NCBI RefSeq assembly: GCF_002150005.2
Contig: NZ_MSPP01000001.1
Coordinates: forward strand, 496,001-560,000
Length of the DNA: 64,000 nucleotides
Direction of reading: 5' to 3'
DNA from: Marivivens niveibacter
GTDB taxonomy: Bacteria; Pseudomonadota; Alphaproteobacteria; Rhodobacterales; Rhodobacteraceae
The notes below the pieces were generated by a model, which saw nothing but the letters and a program-made list of their open reading frames with translations, made no database searches and was not told where the DNA came from. The position numbers and the translations under genes are program-made. Positions within the stretch are counted from its first letter, which is position 1; the number at the start of each line of letters is the position of its first letter. This document shows positions 54,423-63,449 of this stretch, in pieces.

Positions 54423-55595
54423 TTACCTGACCATCCGGTTGCGATTTGCAATTGCTTCAACATAAATATCTTCAATCAATTTGAGATTCGTTTCGGCGCT
54501 ATAAAGGCCTTCAAACCGTTCGCGCGCATTAACTGATTTTCTCTGTAGATCGCCGTTCAGTAGCGTCGCAGCATTTTTAATAAGAGCCAGCGAGTCATCA
54601 GATTTATAAAGCGCTCCACATTTTTCATCGTTGAGGATTTCATGTGCCGCACCAATATTTGCCGCAAGTATAGGCGTCCCGCAAGCGAGTGCTTCCGCGA
54701 TTGTCATTGGGAAGCCTTCGTACCAAATCGAAGGAAAAACTAACAGACGTGCATTTTGTAATTTTTCAATGACCTGATTTCTAGGCTTAGCTCCCAAAAT
54801 GGAAACATGTGGTGGTGCGTTTTCACGAAGCCAATTTTCTTCAGGACCACTTCCTACTATGTCTAACGGCACGTCTGGTAAAGATTTCCATGCTTCCACT
54901 AGACGCCTAACCCCTTTTTCGGAAGATAGCCTCCCGACAAATAAAGCACTACCTTGCCGATCTTGTATAGGAGGGCCTGGGTCGATGCTTGAGACAAAGT
55001 TGGGCTTAACTGCTATCTTCGTTGGCGGTAGACCACCTTGGATAAATTTACTTTTTCCGAATTCCGTTAAAGCAATGAACTTATCCACCGAACTTAACCA
55101 GTTTTCGGAGCCTAATGTAGCTCTTTGCATTGCAACCACTGCTGCGGAAGCGATTTTGCTGTCACGATAACAACTATTTTTGATGGCTGCCAAGCGACTA
55201 TTTCCGAGGCAGTCCTCGCAAACGACTCCATCGCGTAGAAACATTGCCCCTGCGCAAAGTAAACGAAAATTATGTAGGGTCTGAACAACTGCTGCACCAC
55301 TCTTTGCAGCCGCAATATGGGCTGCTGGTGAAAGCAGCGGAAAAAAGTTGTGTATATGTACGACATCTGGTTTGAATTCTTCACAGATATTTATAACTTC
55401 TCGAACAGATTTGTGGTTCTTTTGGATCGAAGCGAAAGTTATAATTTTTTGAATATTTCCTGAGATACTATCATTTGAAAATCTGAAAGACTTCACTTCA
55501 TGATCGCCTGATTTAAGTAGTTGTTCTTCTTGTTCAACCACCGTATCTTCGCCGCCGCGTTGTTTGTAAGAGTTGTGCAAAATAAGAATTTTCAT
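54423..55595 (-). CDS. Glycosyltransferase family 4 (3' end altered by IS)
   Basis: 390 residues. A GT-B enzyme: KILILHNSYKQRGGEDTVVEQE at the N terminus, DVVHIHNFFPLLSP (acceptor side), GSALFVGRLSSEKGVRRLVEAW (start of the donor domain) and IWYEGFPMTIAEALACGTPILA, the EX7E region. It probably adds one sugar to the repeat unit of the surface polysaccharide at the cytoplasmic face. The stop codon TAA (54425-54423) lies inside the inverted repeat of the second IS, and Arg before it also comes from the junction, so the native C terminus has been replaced, by how much is unknown. The gene is AT-rich. Confidence 0.88.
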   Translation of the reverse strand: MKILILHNSYKQRGGEDTVVEQEEQLLKSGDHEVKSFRFSNDSISGNIQKIITFASIQKNHKSVREVINICEEFKPDVVHIHNFFPLLSPAAHIAAAKSGAAVVQTLHNFRLLCAGAMFLRDGVVCEDCLGNSRLAAIKNSCYRDSKIASAAVVAMQRATLGSENWLSSVDKFIALTEFGKSKFIQGGLPPTKIAVKPNFVSSIDPGPPIQDRQGSALFVGRLSSEKGVRRLVEAWKSLPDVPLDIVGSGPEENWLRENAPPHVSILGAKPRNQVIEKLQNARLLVFPSIWYEGFPMTIAEALACGTPILAANIGAAHEILNDEKCGALYKSDDSLALIKNAATLLNGDLQRKSVNARERFEGLYSAETNLKLIEDIYVEAIANRNRMVR

Positions 55596-55605
55596 TTTAT
55601 GCTTT

Positions 55606-56973
55606 TTAATAAAATTTATTATCTAAATGTGGTGCTCTTAGGAGGGCGATGAATACCAGCCAGAACACAAAGTAGGTTAAGACATTGTCTGTCATGAATA
55701 GTATTGAAGTGTAAGTTGAAAAATTTGATGATAGTCGGTCTTTGATGGCCAGTTTTAGTAAAAACAAAACCCCCACGAAAAGTCCTATGAGGCCGTAGTC
55801 TGAGAACATTCGGAGGAAGTCATTGTGAAGTAAAGGATAGTGTTTATCGAGAAGAAGGGATGATTCTCCCAAAAAGTATGTGGAATAACCCGCTCCGTTT
55901 CCAAAAAGGATAGTTGTAGTTGTGAGATTTTCAATTAAATTGTCTGTAAAAACAGACAAGGCAAAATATCTGCCGGATGAAAGATGATCTGGCGATACAT
56001 AATTTCCAGTTGTGTTGTAGTATATATTTGATATTATTTGATAAAATTCGGTGGGGAATAATCCAATTGTAGCCGTTGTTAAAATTATTGAAATCTTAAC
56101 GGTTGTGGCGGCGCTATGTGAAATTTTTAATTTTTTGAAGTAAGTATACTGCAGTGTGTCTATTAATAGTACAGTTAGTAGTGCGACAAGGCCAATTCTT
56201 TTGAACATTAGGACCGTTACAATGATAGCAAGAAAACCTAATACTCTTTGGCCTTTTGTGAACAGGAAGATTGCAACGAGTGGGGTGATTAAGCCTAAAG
56301 AAGTTTCTGTACCAATGTTAGATGATGCGAGGCCGAATTTTATTTCGGAAAGGGATAATCCATTGATCAAGCCTCGGATAGCAACGGTGATCAAGCAAGA
56401 AAATAGAAAATATGTCGGAAACCATTTTGGAGTTTTGAAGGCAATTGTGGCAACCGTTAGGCTTAATATTAGGAATACAGCTTCCTTTGTGTGTGCTTCT
56501 GTGTTGTTCGCTGAGTAGGGAAAGAAAAAAGTTAAGTAGATAATTAAAGTGGAAAGTAAATACGGTTTCAGTCGCAGCGATCCTCGTAGGGTTAACTCAA
56601 ATGCAACTGTTGCCGGTAGGATGTATATCAGTGGTCGAAGTGGATTTTGATCAGTAAAGCCGAAGTAAAGAATGTAAATAACGAGTATGATAAAAAATGA
56701 TACGCTTGCAACATCCTTTGACGGGTAATGTTCGTTGTTTGCGCTGCCGTCGTATGTTGTTAATGGATGCGTCATTTTGAAACTCAACGATTCCTTCTCA
56801 CGTTGTTCGATTGTTTGTGGGTAAAATAGCCGTGGTTTTCGACTTTGTGAAAGCGGTGTATCAAAGCTTTGGTGTGTTTTATATTTGATAATAAGTTGAT
56901 GGTACTGTTCGTTGCATTCTAATGTCGATGATTCAGGTTGAATAATAATGGGACATGGCTGACTGCGTTGCAT
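55606..56973 (-). CDS. Polysaccharide polymerase / O-antigen ligase-like membrane protein (Wzy)
   Basis: 455 residues from ATG 56973, or 389 from ATG 56775. About eleven membrane segments start around FFIILVIYILYFGF, and a large extracytoplasmic loop (FYQIISNIYYNTTGNYVSPD...GESSLLLDKHYPLLHNDFLRM) lies before the last segments. The HNDFLRMFSDYGLIGL motif is typical of Wzy/WaaL-type enzymes, which join lipid-linked repeat units in the periplasm. I keep the longer form because the frame is open and plausible through the extra part, although it overlaps the sulfotransferase gene by 41 bases. It is very AT-rich. Confidence 0.8.
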   Translation of the reverse strand: MQRSQPCPIIIQPESSTLECNEQYHQLIIKYKTHQSFDTPLSQSRKPRLFYPQTIEQREKESLSFKMTHPLTTYDGSANNEHYPSKDVASVSFFIILVIYILYFGFTDQNPLRPLIYILPATVAFELTLRGSLRLKPYLLSTLIIYLTFFFPYSANNTEAHTKEAVFLILSLTVATIAFKTPKWFPTYFLFSCLITVAIRGLINGLSLSEIKFGLASSNIGTETSLGLITPLVAIFLFTKGQRVLGFLAIIVTVLMFKRIGLVALLTVLLIDTLQYTYFKKLKISHSAATTVKISIILTTATIGLFPTEFYQIISNIYYNTTGNYVSPDHLSSGRYFALSVFTDNLIENLTTTTILFGNGAGYSTYFLGESSLLLDKHYPLLHNDFLRMFSDYGLIGLFVGVLFLLKLAIKDRLSSNFSTYTSILFMTDNVLTYFVFWLVFIALLRAPHLDNKFY

Positions 56974-57718
56974 CTTCAATTTTTGTAATTTGTTTTGCGT
57001 TTAGAACATTTTTCCATTCATCGATTCGTCCGGACCGAAAGGTGGGGCTTGCGGCTGAGAAGGCGTTTTCTACAATTATATCTATTTGTTCTGGTTTGAG
57101 ATCTATTCCCGCATGGTTGGCAATATCGACTACTGTTTTCTCCCGGTTTGGCCCAACTAGATCTTCAAATCTAACGGAGAAAATTTCAGGTTGTTTTGTC
57201 CACCCAGCGAATAGGTTCATGTTTGTTATGAAGTTCTCTCCGTTATCTTCTGGTTTTTCGTTGATTAAAAGATTAATCGCTTCTTCTACGCTCAAATTTT
57301 TAAGGCGCTGATGTTCCGCATGATCTGCTCTTTTTTGTACGTAATGCACATAGGAAAGCACCATGGCCCTTGGGTCTCGAGTCATGGCAAATGATCTAAC
57401 TTGTTTTTGTGATAATTTTTGTGCCCAGTCAGGATGAAAGTGAAGGTGTGAAACTATCAGTCTTCCATGAATAGCTGATTCAGCTATATTTTCGAAGCCT
57501 CCATATCTGCCAAGGTTATGTTCGTTTACGGTTCTCATTATAGGGCGATAAATGCCAGGCATTAAGCATAAAACGCGTTCTAGTAAGTGGGTCCCGCTCT
57601 TTGGTTGAGAGGTGATGAAAAAACCGTGGTCAGGTGTATTGAGTAATAGGCGTTCTTTTAAGATTTGTGGCGATAGGCCAAAGCGCCGTAAGTTCCAGGA
57701 TAGCTTTGAATTTGACAT
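56933..57718 (-). CDS. PAPS-dependent sulfotransferase
   Basis: 261 residues. FFITSQPKSGTHLLERVL is the 5'-phosphosulfate-binding loop with the catalytic Lys, and VRSFAMTRDPRAMVLSYVHY is the 3'-phosphate-binding motif; a third block is GSGRIDEWKN-like FRSGRIDEWKNVL. The protein should transfer sulfate from PAPS to a hydroxyl, here probably on a sugar of the polysaccharide or its precursor. It sits between wzx and wzy, and a sat-cysC gene making PAPS lies a few kilobases away. AT-rich. Confidence 0.87.
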   Translation of the reverse strand: MSNSKLSWNLRRFGLSPQILKERLLLNTPDHGFFITSQPKSGTHLLERVLCLMPGIYRPIMRTVNEHNLGRYGGFENIAESAIHGRLIVSHLHFHPDWAQKLSQKQVRSFAMTRDPRAMVLSYVHYVQKRADHAEHQRLKNLSVEEAINLLINEKPEDNGENFITNMNLFAGWTKQPEIFSVRFEDLVGPNREKTVVDIANHAGIDLKPEQIDIIVENAFSAASPTFRSGRIDEWKNVLNAKQITKIEDATQSAMSHYYST

Positions 57719-57735
57719 TTCGTTTCCAAATTTGA

Positions 57736-58998
57736 TTAATTTTTTTTGCGATTGAAGTAGAGGAAGGCCGATATTGACGATAGGTTGCCGATTGTTAAAG
57801 CGATAGGAACAGAAATCTCAATGAGTAGTTCTGCTAAAGCGAATGTTGAAAATATTGAAAGCATTGCGCCAAATATGTTGATGTGGAAAATACTTTTTGT
57901 TTGTTCGAATGTGTACAGTTTGACGTTCATTATTTGGCGGATTAATGATAATAATGTGGAGGCGCCAAAGAAAATCAATATGATCTTCGTGTTTGGCGAT
58001 TCTAGCTTCATCCAATTGTTTATTATTAATTCAGAAAGGGATGCTAGCGTTAGTATTCCAACAATTATAAGCGCCGTAGATGCTATTGCGACTTTTAATA
58101 GGAAGACTTTTAATTTATGTTCACCATGTTCAAATAATTGACGTGCAGCTATTGATGGAAGTATCTGTGAAAGTGTGTTAACCGGCAAATTTAAGAGGTT
58201 TGTGACTTGCTGGATTGCTCGCACTGTTCCAAGTGCGGAGGGTCCCATTATCGCCCCAAATATCATCATAGGGCCAGATCCGTGTAGGGAATCGAGTGCA
58301 GTTGCAGGCAGCATCCACTTGCTGAATTTCCAATGTCGCATCCACATTAATTTGAAGAATTGTCTTTTGTGCTTTAGTGTCCCATATCTAATGGTGCCCA
58401 AAATGACACCAAATAGGTTTGAGAATGCTAGCAAGTTTAGAGCGATAGCAACGTTCATTGGGTTGCTTGGTAATAAAAGATAAATTGTAATTGCGAATAG
58501 TTGGGTTGTGTTTCTAGTTAGGTCGATAAAAAAGGAAAATCCGGGTGATTGATAAACTACGTAATAACGTCTGAAAAAGTCTGATGCATTTGTAAGTGCG
58601 TTGGTGACCGCTAGTGTTATTGTAATTGAAGTAAGCCATTCGTAACCATTTAGCGAAGACAGAAGAGAAGCTAGCAACCCGATTGCTAAACTGGAGATTA
58701 GAAAAAATGCGGTTGCGTATATTAAGATGAAGCTTCGATACGCTGGCTCACTTATTTTATTTAATTTGGGTGCGAGCGCGGACATGGGTGCTAAAACCAT
58801 GGTATTAAGAAAGTTCCGCACAATCATTATTGTGAGAAAAGTTAATGTGTACTGACCGAATTCCTCTAGTCCCAGCATGCGCACGAGTAAAATAGCACTA
58901 ATGAAATTTGTCCCGCTTGTTATCAATTGACTTGAGAGGCCCCAAATCGCTTGTTTCCTAATGCTGGAGCGAGGTTTGTTGAGAGAGTTAATCGTCAT
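57736..58998 (-). CDS. Polysaccharide flippase (Wzx/MATE-like)
   Basis: 420 residues with about twelve membrane segments and no large soluble domain. The start IRKQAIWGLSSQLITSGTNFISAILLVRMLG and the EEFGQYTLTFLTIMIV block are typical of the MOP-superfamily Wzx flippases that move lipid-linked repeat units across the inner membrane. The start overlaps the preceding WecG-type gene's stop (ATGA). Strongly AT-rich. Confidence 0.85.
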   Translation of the reverse strand: MTINSLNKPRSSIRKQAIWGLSSQLITSGTNFISAILLVRMLGLEEFGQYTLTFLTIMIVRNFLNTMVLAPMSALAPKLNKISEPAYRSFILIYATAFFLISSLAIGLLASLLSSLNGYEWLTSITITLAVTNALTNASDFFRRYYVVYQSPGFSFFIDLTRNTTQLFAITIYLLLPSNPMNVAIALNLLAFSNLFGVILGTIRYGTLKHKRQFFKLMWMRHWKFSKWMLPATALDSLHGSGPMMIFGAIMGPSALGTVRAIQQVTNLLNLPVNTLSQILPSIAARQLFEHGEHKLKVFLLKVAIASTALIIVGILTLASLSELIINNWMKLESPNTKIILIFFGASTLLSLIRQIMNVKLYTFEQTKSIFHINIFGAMLSIFSTFALAELLIEISVPIALTIGNLSSISAFLYFNRKKN

Positions 58999-59804
58999 CT
59001 GGTTTCGCGCGATTCATCGGCATTTTCTTTCTTTTCACCAATGGTGATGCGCCAAACAAAACGTGGGGCCATAATTAAATATCGTCGCCATAGTCGGCTT
59101 GGTTCACTACATAATCTGTGTAAAAACTCTAAGCCGCTCCGCTGCATCCACTTCGGTGCTCGCTTTATACTTCCTGAGTGAAAATCAAATGCGGCTCCAA
59201 CTCCAATCATCGTCGCCTGGGTTTTATGCGCATTTTGTGCCATCCAGATGTCTTGTTTGGGTGAAGAAATTCCAACCCAGACCACATCTGCACCACTTGC
59301 CTTAATTTTTTCCAGAACAGCTTCATTTTCTTCATTGGTTAGTTCACGGAATGGTGGGCAGTGAGTCCCCACTACTTGTAATTGGTCGCTTCGTTTTGAA
59401 AATTTTTGCTTTAGAATATCTGCAACGCCTTCTTTCCCGCCGTAAAAGAAATGCTTGAGTGAAACGCCCGGTTCCTGGGTTAAAAGCTGTTCCATCAGGT
59501 CAGGGCCGCATGTTCGGGAAACATTCAATCCACGTCTTCTCCCGATCCAAACTAAGGGCATTCCATCAGGCACATTCATTGCTGCTCCCCGAGCAACGTT
59601 CAGGAGCTCCGAAGTTTCAGATAGTGCAACTGTGCTGGCAACCTCTCGAACACCGACATAGCGCCCGATTTTATCATTGGACCAATCGGCAATTAATTCA
59701 GACGCTTTATCGAGTGAAACTGCCATAATTGGAATGCCTAAAACTTCAAATGTTTCGTATGGCGGTTGTTCTAGCGGGGATTTTTTATTTCGATCAGGCG
59801 ACAT
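58995..59804 (-). CDS. WecG/TagA/CpsF-family glycosyltransferase
   Basis: 269 residues. The GT26 signature is ATMIGVGAAFDFHSGSIKRAPKWMQRSGLEFLHRLCSEP-like (I see VGAAFDFHSGSIKRAPKW and GLEFLHRL). Also present are ALSETSELLNVARGA, VPDGMPLVWIGRRRG and DVVWVGISSPKQDIWMA. Members add the second sugar (such as N-acetylmannosamine or a hexose) to an undecaprenyl-linked precursor. It overlaps the fcl stop by 11 bases and wzx by 4. Confidence 0.92.
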   Translation of the reverse strand: MSPDRNKKSPLEQPPYETFEVLGIPIMAVSLDKASELIADWSNDKIGRYVGVREVASTVALSETSELLNVARGAAMNVPDGMPLVWIGRRRGLNVSRTCGPDLMEQLLTQEPGVSLKHFFYGGKEGVADILKQKFSKRSDQLQVVGTHCPPFRELTNEENEAVLEKIKASGADVVWVGISSPKQDIWMAQNAHKTQATMIGVGAAFDFHSGSIKRAPKWMQRSGLEFLHRLCSEPSRLWRRYLIMAPRFVWRITIGEKKENADESRETR

Positions 59805-60726
59805 CCTTAAAAACCTTATAGGTGTGTAAAATGCCTTCTTCTAACGACCGCGCCTTGTCCCAGCCGAGCCGATGTAGCCGAGAGCTATCCATTAATTTTC
59901 GCGGTGTACCGTCGGGTTTGGTGTTATCGAAAACCAATTCGGCTTCATAGCCGACTACCTTAGCGATTGTCTCTGCTAATTCTCGGATTGTTACTTCAAC
60001 ACCTGAGCCGATGTTTATATGTTCAAAGTCGGAGTATTCTCGAAATACATATATGAGTGCATCGGCTAGGTCGTCTGCGTGGAGAAATTCTCTTAAAGGT
60101 GTACCTGATCCCCATATTGTGACTGATGGCAGCCCAGTTAACTTTGCCTCATGAAATTTGCGTAATAATGCAGGTAAAACATGCGATGAATTTAAGTCGT
60201 AGTTGTCGCCCGGCCCGTAAAGGTTGGTTGGCATTGCTGAAATCCAGTCTCGACCAAACTGCTTTCTGTACGCTTGAACCATTTTTATGCCAGCAATTTT
60301 GGCAACAGCATACCACTCGTTTGTTGGTTCAAGTGATCCTGTTAAAAGGCTCTCTTCAAGAATTGGTTGAGGTGCAAGTTTGGGATAAATGCATGAGGAG
60401 CCAAGGAACAGGAAACGTTCCACATTCGCTTCATGAGCGGCTGCGCAAATATTAGTTTGAATCTGCAAATTCTGAACTAAAAAGTCTACTGGATGTGTGT
60501 CATTCGCCAGAATTCCTCCTACTTTAGCGGCTGCCATAATAATCGCATTTGGCCGATGTTCCGCCATCCAATCTTTGACTTGTGATTGGTTAGTGAGGTC
60601 GACGGTGTCGCGCCCTACTGTGAGTATCTCACAATTCTCTGTCGCTAGTCGTCGAACAACTGCGCTTCCAACCATTCCGCGATGCCCAGCGACCCATATG
60701 CGTTTGCCTTCTAAGTTATAGGTCAT
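59794..60726 (-). CDS. fcl: GDP-L-fucose synthase
   Basis: 310 residues. An extended SDR: GHRGMVGSAVVRRL (NADP motif), GSSCIYPKLAPQPI with the catalytic Ser, and YAVAKIAGIKMVQAYRKQ with Tyr-x3-Lys; PTNLYGPGDNYDLNSSHVLPAL is the family block. It epimerises and reduces the product of Gmd to GDP-L-fucose. One base separates its start from the gmd stop. Confidence 0.96.
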   Translation of the reverse strand: MTYNLEGKRIWVAGHRGMVGSAVVRRLATENCEILTVGRDTVDLTNQSQVKDWMAEHRPNAIIMAAAKVGGILANDTHPVDFLVQNLQIQTNICAAAHEANVERFLFLGSSCIYPKLAPQPILEESLLTGSLEPTNEWYAVAKIAGIKMVQAYRKQFGRDWISAMPTNLYGPGDNYDLNSSHVLPALLRKFHEAKLTGLPSVTIWGSGTPLREFLHADDLADALIYVFREYSDFEHINIGSGVEVTIRELAETIAKVVGYEAELVFDNTKPDGTPRKLMDSSRLHRLGWDKARSLEEGILHTYKVFKDVA

Positions 60727-60727
60727 G

Positions 60728-61849
60728 TTATCCCTCCAAAGAAACCGGCAGATCTAAACCATGTTCTTTTAATAAGCGGTAGCGACGAGCTGTTTTCAGG
60801 TCCTCGGAGACCATTTCTGCACACATTTCTTGTGCTGTAATTTCTGGTACCCAACCCAGCTTTTCTTTAGCTTTGCTGGGGTCGCCTAACAGAGTGTCAA
60901 CTTCGGCAGGGCGGAAATAGCGTGGGTCGATACGGACAATGACATCGCCCACCTTTACTGATGGGGCGTTGTCGCCAGTGATAGATGCAACTGTTGCAAC
61001 CTCATCGACGCCTTCTCCTGAAAACTCTAGCTCAATGCCCAGCTCGCGCGCAGACCACGTGATGAATTCTCGCACCGAGTATTGTACGCCCGTCGCGATG
61101 ACGAAGTCATCTGGCTGCTCCTGCTGTAGCATCATCCACTGCATACGGACGTAATCTTTGGCGTGGCCCCAGTCGCGTAGGCTGTCGATATTGCCCATGT
61201 ATAGGCACTGTTCGAGGCCTTGTGCTATGTTCGCCATCCCCCTGGTAATCTTTCGGGTCACGAAGGTTTCGCCTCGACGAGGAGACTCGTGATTGAATAG
61301 GATACCATTGCAGGCGTACATGTCGTAACTCTCGCGGTAGTTTACCGTGATCCAGTACGCATACATCTTTGCAACAGCGTAAGGGGAGCGTGGATAGAAC
61401 GGCGTGGTCTCTTTCTGAGGTGTTTCTTGGACGAGGCCGAAAAGTTCAGAGGTCGATGCCTGATAAAAACGTGACTTCTTTTCCAGCCCAAGAAAACGGA
61501 TCGCTTCGAGGATACGTAGCGCCCCAGTTGCATCCACGTCCGCCGTGTATTCGGGTGCTTCGAATGAGACAGCAACGTGGCTCTGTGCGCCCAGGTTGTA
61601 AACTTCGTCGGGTTCAATGTCGCGCAGCAGACGGGTGAGGTTTGAGGTATCTGTTAGGTCCCCATAGTGAAGCTTGAAGTTCGCATTGTCAGTGTGGGGA
61701 TCTTCATAGATGTGATCAATCCGCTGAGTATTGAAAAGTGATGCACGGCGTTTGATCCCGTGAACTTCATACCCTTTTTCGAGAAGGAATTCAGCCAAGT
61801 AAGAGCCGTCTTGGCCCGTAACACCGGTGATGAGTGCTTTTTTCTTCAT
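60728..61849 (-). CDS. gmd: GDP-mannose 4,6-dehydratase
   Basis: 373 residues, normal length. [21 protein letters not shown] is the NADP motif, [18 protein letters not shown] the family block, the catalytic Thr/Glu region is in [19 protein letters not shown], and [12 protein letters not shown] gives Tyr-x3-Lys; [17 protein letters not shown] follows. It makes GDP-4-keto-6-deoxymannose from GDP-mannose. The gene is in the manC-gmd-fcl order that supplies GDP-fucose. Confidence 0.97.
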   Translation of the reverse strand: MKKKALITGVTGQDGSYLAEFLLEKGYEVHGIKRRASLFNTQRIDHIYEDPHTDNANFKLHYGDLTDTSNLTRLLRDIEPDEVYNLGAQSHVAVSFEAPEYTADVDATGALRILEAIRFLGLEKKSRFYQASTSELFGLVQETPQKETTPFYPRSPYAVAKMYAYWITVNYRESYDMYACNGILFNHESPRRGETFVTRKITRGMANIAQGLEQCLYMGNIDSLRDWGHAKDYVRMQWMMLQQEQPDDFVIATGVQYSVREFITWSARELGIELEFSGEGVDEVATVASITGDNAPSVKVGDVIVRIDPRYFRPAEVDTLLGDPSKAKEKLGWVPEITAQEMCAEMVSEDLKTARRYRLLKEHGLDLPVSLEG

Positions 61850-61862
61850 TTGTATTACCTAA

Positions 61863-63290
61863 TTAACCTTTTGCGCCTTGTCCGCGCGAATAAACGTCTT
61901 CGTATCTAATAATGTCGTCTTCACCGAGGTAGCTGCCGGTCTGAACCTCGATCAGTACCATTGGAACTTTGCCTGGGTTGCGCATTCTGTGAACTGCACC
62001 AAGCGGGATAAACACGGATTGGTTCTCGGTAACCAATTGTACCTTGTCATCTATTGTGACTTCTGCCGTACCTGACACGACGATCCAGTGTTCCGCACGG
62101 TGATGGTGCGATTGCAGCGAAAGAGCGGCGCCTGGGTGGACGTGAATTCGTTTCACCTGAAAGCGATCGCCGATGACTAGGCTTTCAAACCAACCCCAAG
62201 GGCGGTGATCTTTGGGGAACATTGTTGCCTGATCGGCATTTTTCGCCTTAAGGGCTTCGACAGCTTTTTTGACGTCTTGGGCGCGTGACATGTCTGCGAC
62301 CAAAACAGCGTCGTTCATAGCGACGGCCATAATATTTTTTAGGCCAATACCAACCACTTCGAGGCGTTCGCTATCTGAACGCAAAAGTGTGTCTTCGCAG
62401 TCGATGGCAGTGGCCTCACCGGAAGTTAAGACGCCGTTGTCACCCTTTGGACTTTCGCGCCAGACTGCATCCCAACCACCAAGGTCGGACCAGCCGCTAT
62501 TAAATGGCACAACCGATAGGTTGTCGGCCTTTTCCATCACTGCATAATCGATCGAAATGTCTTCCGCCTCAGACCATGCATCTGGCCCAAGTCTGCAGAA
62601 GCCTAAGTCCACGTGGCCCGTTTCCATTGCTTGCGCTACTGGCGGCAATAGGTCAGGTGAATGTTGTTCGAACGCAGCGATAATGTCTTTCACGCTGAAT
62701 AGGAAAATACCTGCGTTCCAAAGATAATTTCCCGCGTCCAACATTTCCTGCGCCCGAATTTCATTCGGTTTTTCAACGAACTGCTTGAGAGCGACTGGAT
62801 CACCATCGCTTTGGGTCGTTAGTTCCAAATAACCATATGCAGTTTCAGCGTGGGTCGGGGTAATGCCAAAGGTTACCAGTTTGCCTTCTTTCACAGCCTT
62901 CATGCCGGCGGCAACAGCGGCTTGGAACGCTTTAGTATCAGGTACGACGTGATCTGATGGTGCGACCAACATCACGGCATCGGGATCATTTTTTTGCAAA
63001 TAAAGAGCGGCAGCTAAAACGGCAGGCGCGGTGTTGCGGCCTTCGGGCTCAATCAGGATAGCACCGGGATCGATACCGACTGCTTGCAGTTGTTCTGTAA
63101 CGATGAATCGAAAATCGCTGTTCGTGATAACAACAGGTTTAGCAAACTGGTCGCCCTTCATTCGTACGGCTGAACCTTGGAAAAGTGTTTGTTCACCAAC
63201 AAGTGGAACGAATTGCTTGGGGTATGACTTGCGGGAAAGAGGCCATAGGCGAGTTCCTGAGCCGCCGCACAGGATCACTGGAGTAATCAT
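61863..63290 (-). CDS. manC: Mannose-1-phosphate guanylyltransferase / mannose-6-phosphate isomerase
   Basis: 475 residues. The N-terminal pyrophosphorylase has VILCGGSGTRLWPLSRKSYPKQF and FVEKPNE; the C-terminal type II isomerase cupin (about 350-475) has RPWGWFESL, FQVKRIHVHPGAALSLQSHHHRAEHW and VFIPLGAVHRMRNPGKVP. It makes GDP-mannose from mannose-1-phosphate and may also supply mannose-6-phosphate from fructose-6-phosphate. It follows manB by 160 bases. Confidence 0.96.
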   Translation of the reverse strand: MITPVILCGGSGTRLWPLSRKSYPKQFVPLVGEQTLFQGSAVRMKGDQFAKPVVITNSDFRFIVTEQLQAVGIDPGAILIEPEGRNTAPAVLAAALYLQKNDPDAVMLVAPSDHVVPDTKAFQAAVAAGMKAVKEGKLVTFGITPTHAETAYGYLELTTQSDGDPVALKQFVEKPNEIRAQEMLDAGNYLWNAGIFLFSVKDIIAAFEQHSPDLLPPVAQAMETGHVDLGFCRLGPDAWSEAEDISIDYAVMEKADNLSVVPFNSGWSDLGGWDAVWRESPKGDNGVLTSGEATAIDCEDTLLRSDSERLEVVGIGLKNIMAVAMNDAVLVADMSRAQDVKKAVEALKAKNADQATMFPKDHRPWGWFESLVIGDRFQVKRIHVHPGAALSLQSHHHRAEHWIVVSGTAEVTIDDKVQLVTENQSVFIPLGAVHRMRNPGKVPMVLIEVQTGSYLGEDDIIRYEDVYSRGQGAKG

Positions 63291-63449
63291 TTCAAAATAT
63301 CCAAAAGGCTTAAAAATATACCAAACGGGTAACTTATGGGCGCTATTTTTTCAAGTCTCGTGAGCCTCATGACGCGTCGCCGCTGTAACTTTCGCTACTT
63401 TGCATAAAAAATGGACGCTTCTCGCGCAGGGGGCTCACATATGGGCGGT

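Larger units (their letters stand above)
53231..54427 (-). mobile_element. IS3-family (IS407-like) insertion sequence (second copy)
   Basis: Inverted ends GGTAATCCCCCC at 53231-53242 and GGGGGGATTACC at 54416-54427, both followed inward by related sequence that ends in GTAGAATTT. orfA and orfB lie on the minus strand. No target duplication is seen: the left flank is the truncated first IS and the right flank is the GT4 gene. Confidence 0.8.

Noticed and set aside
53414-54430. 338-codon plus-strand frame across the second IS
   Set aside because: It is antisense to orfA and orfB, which carry clear transposase motifs.
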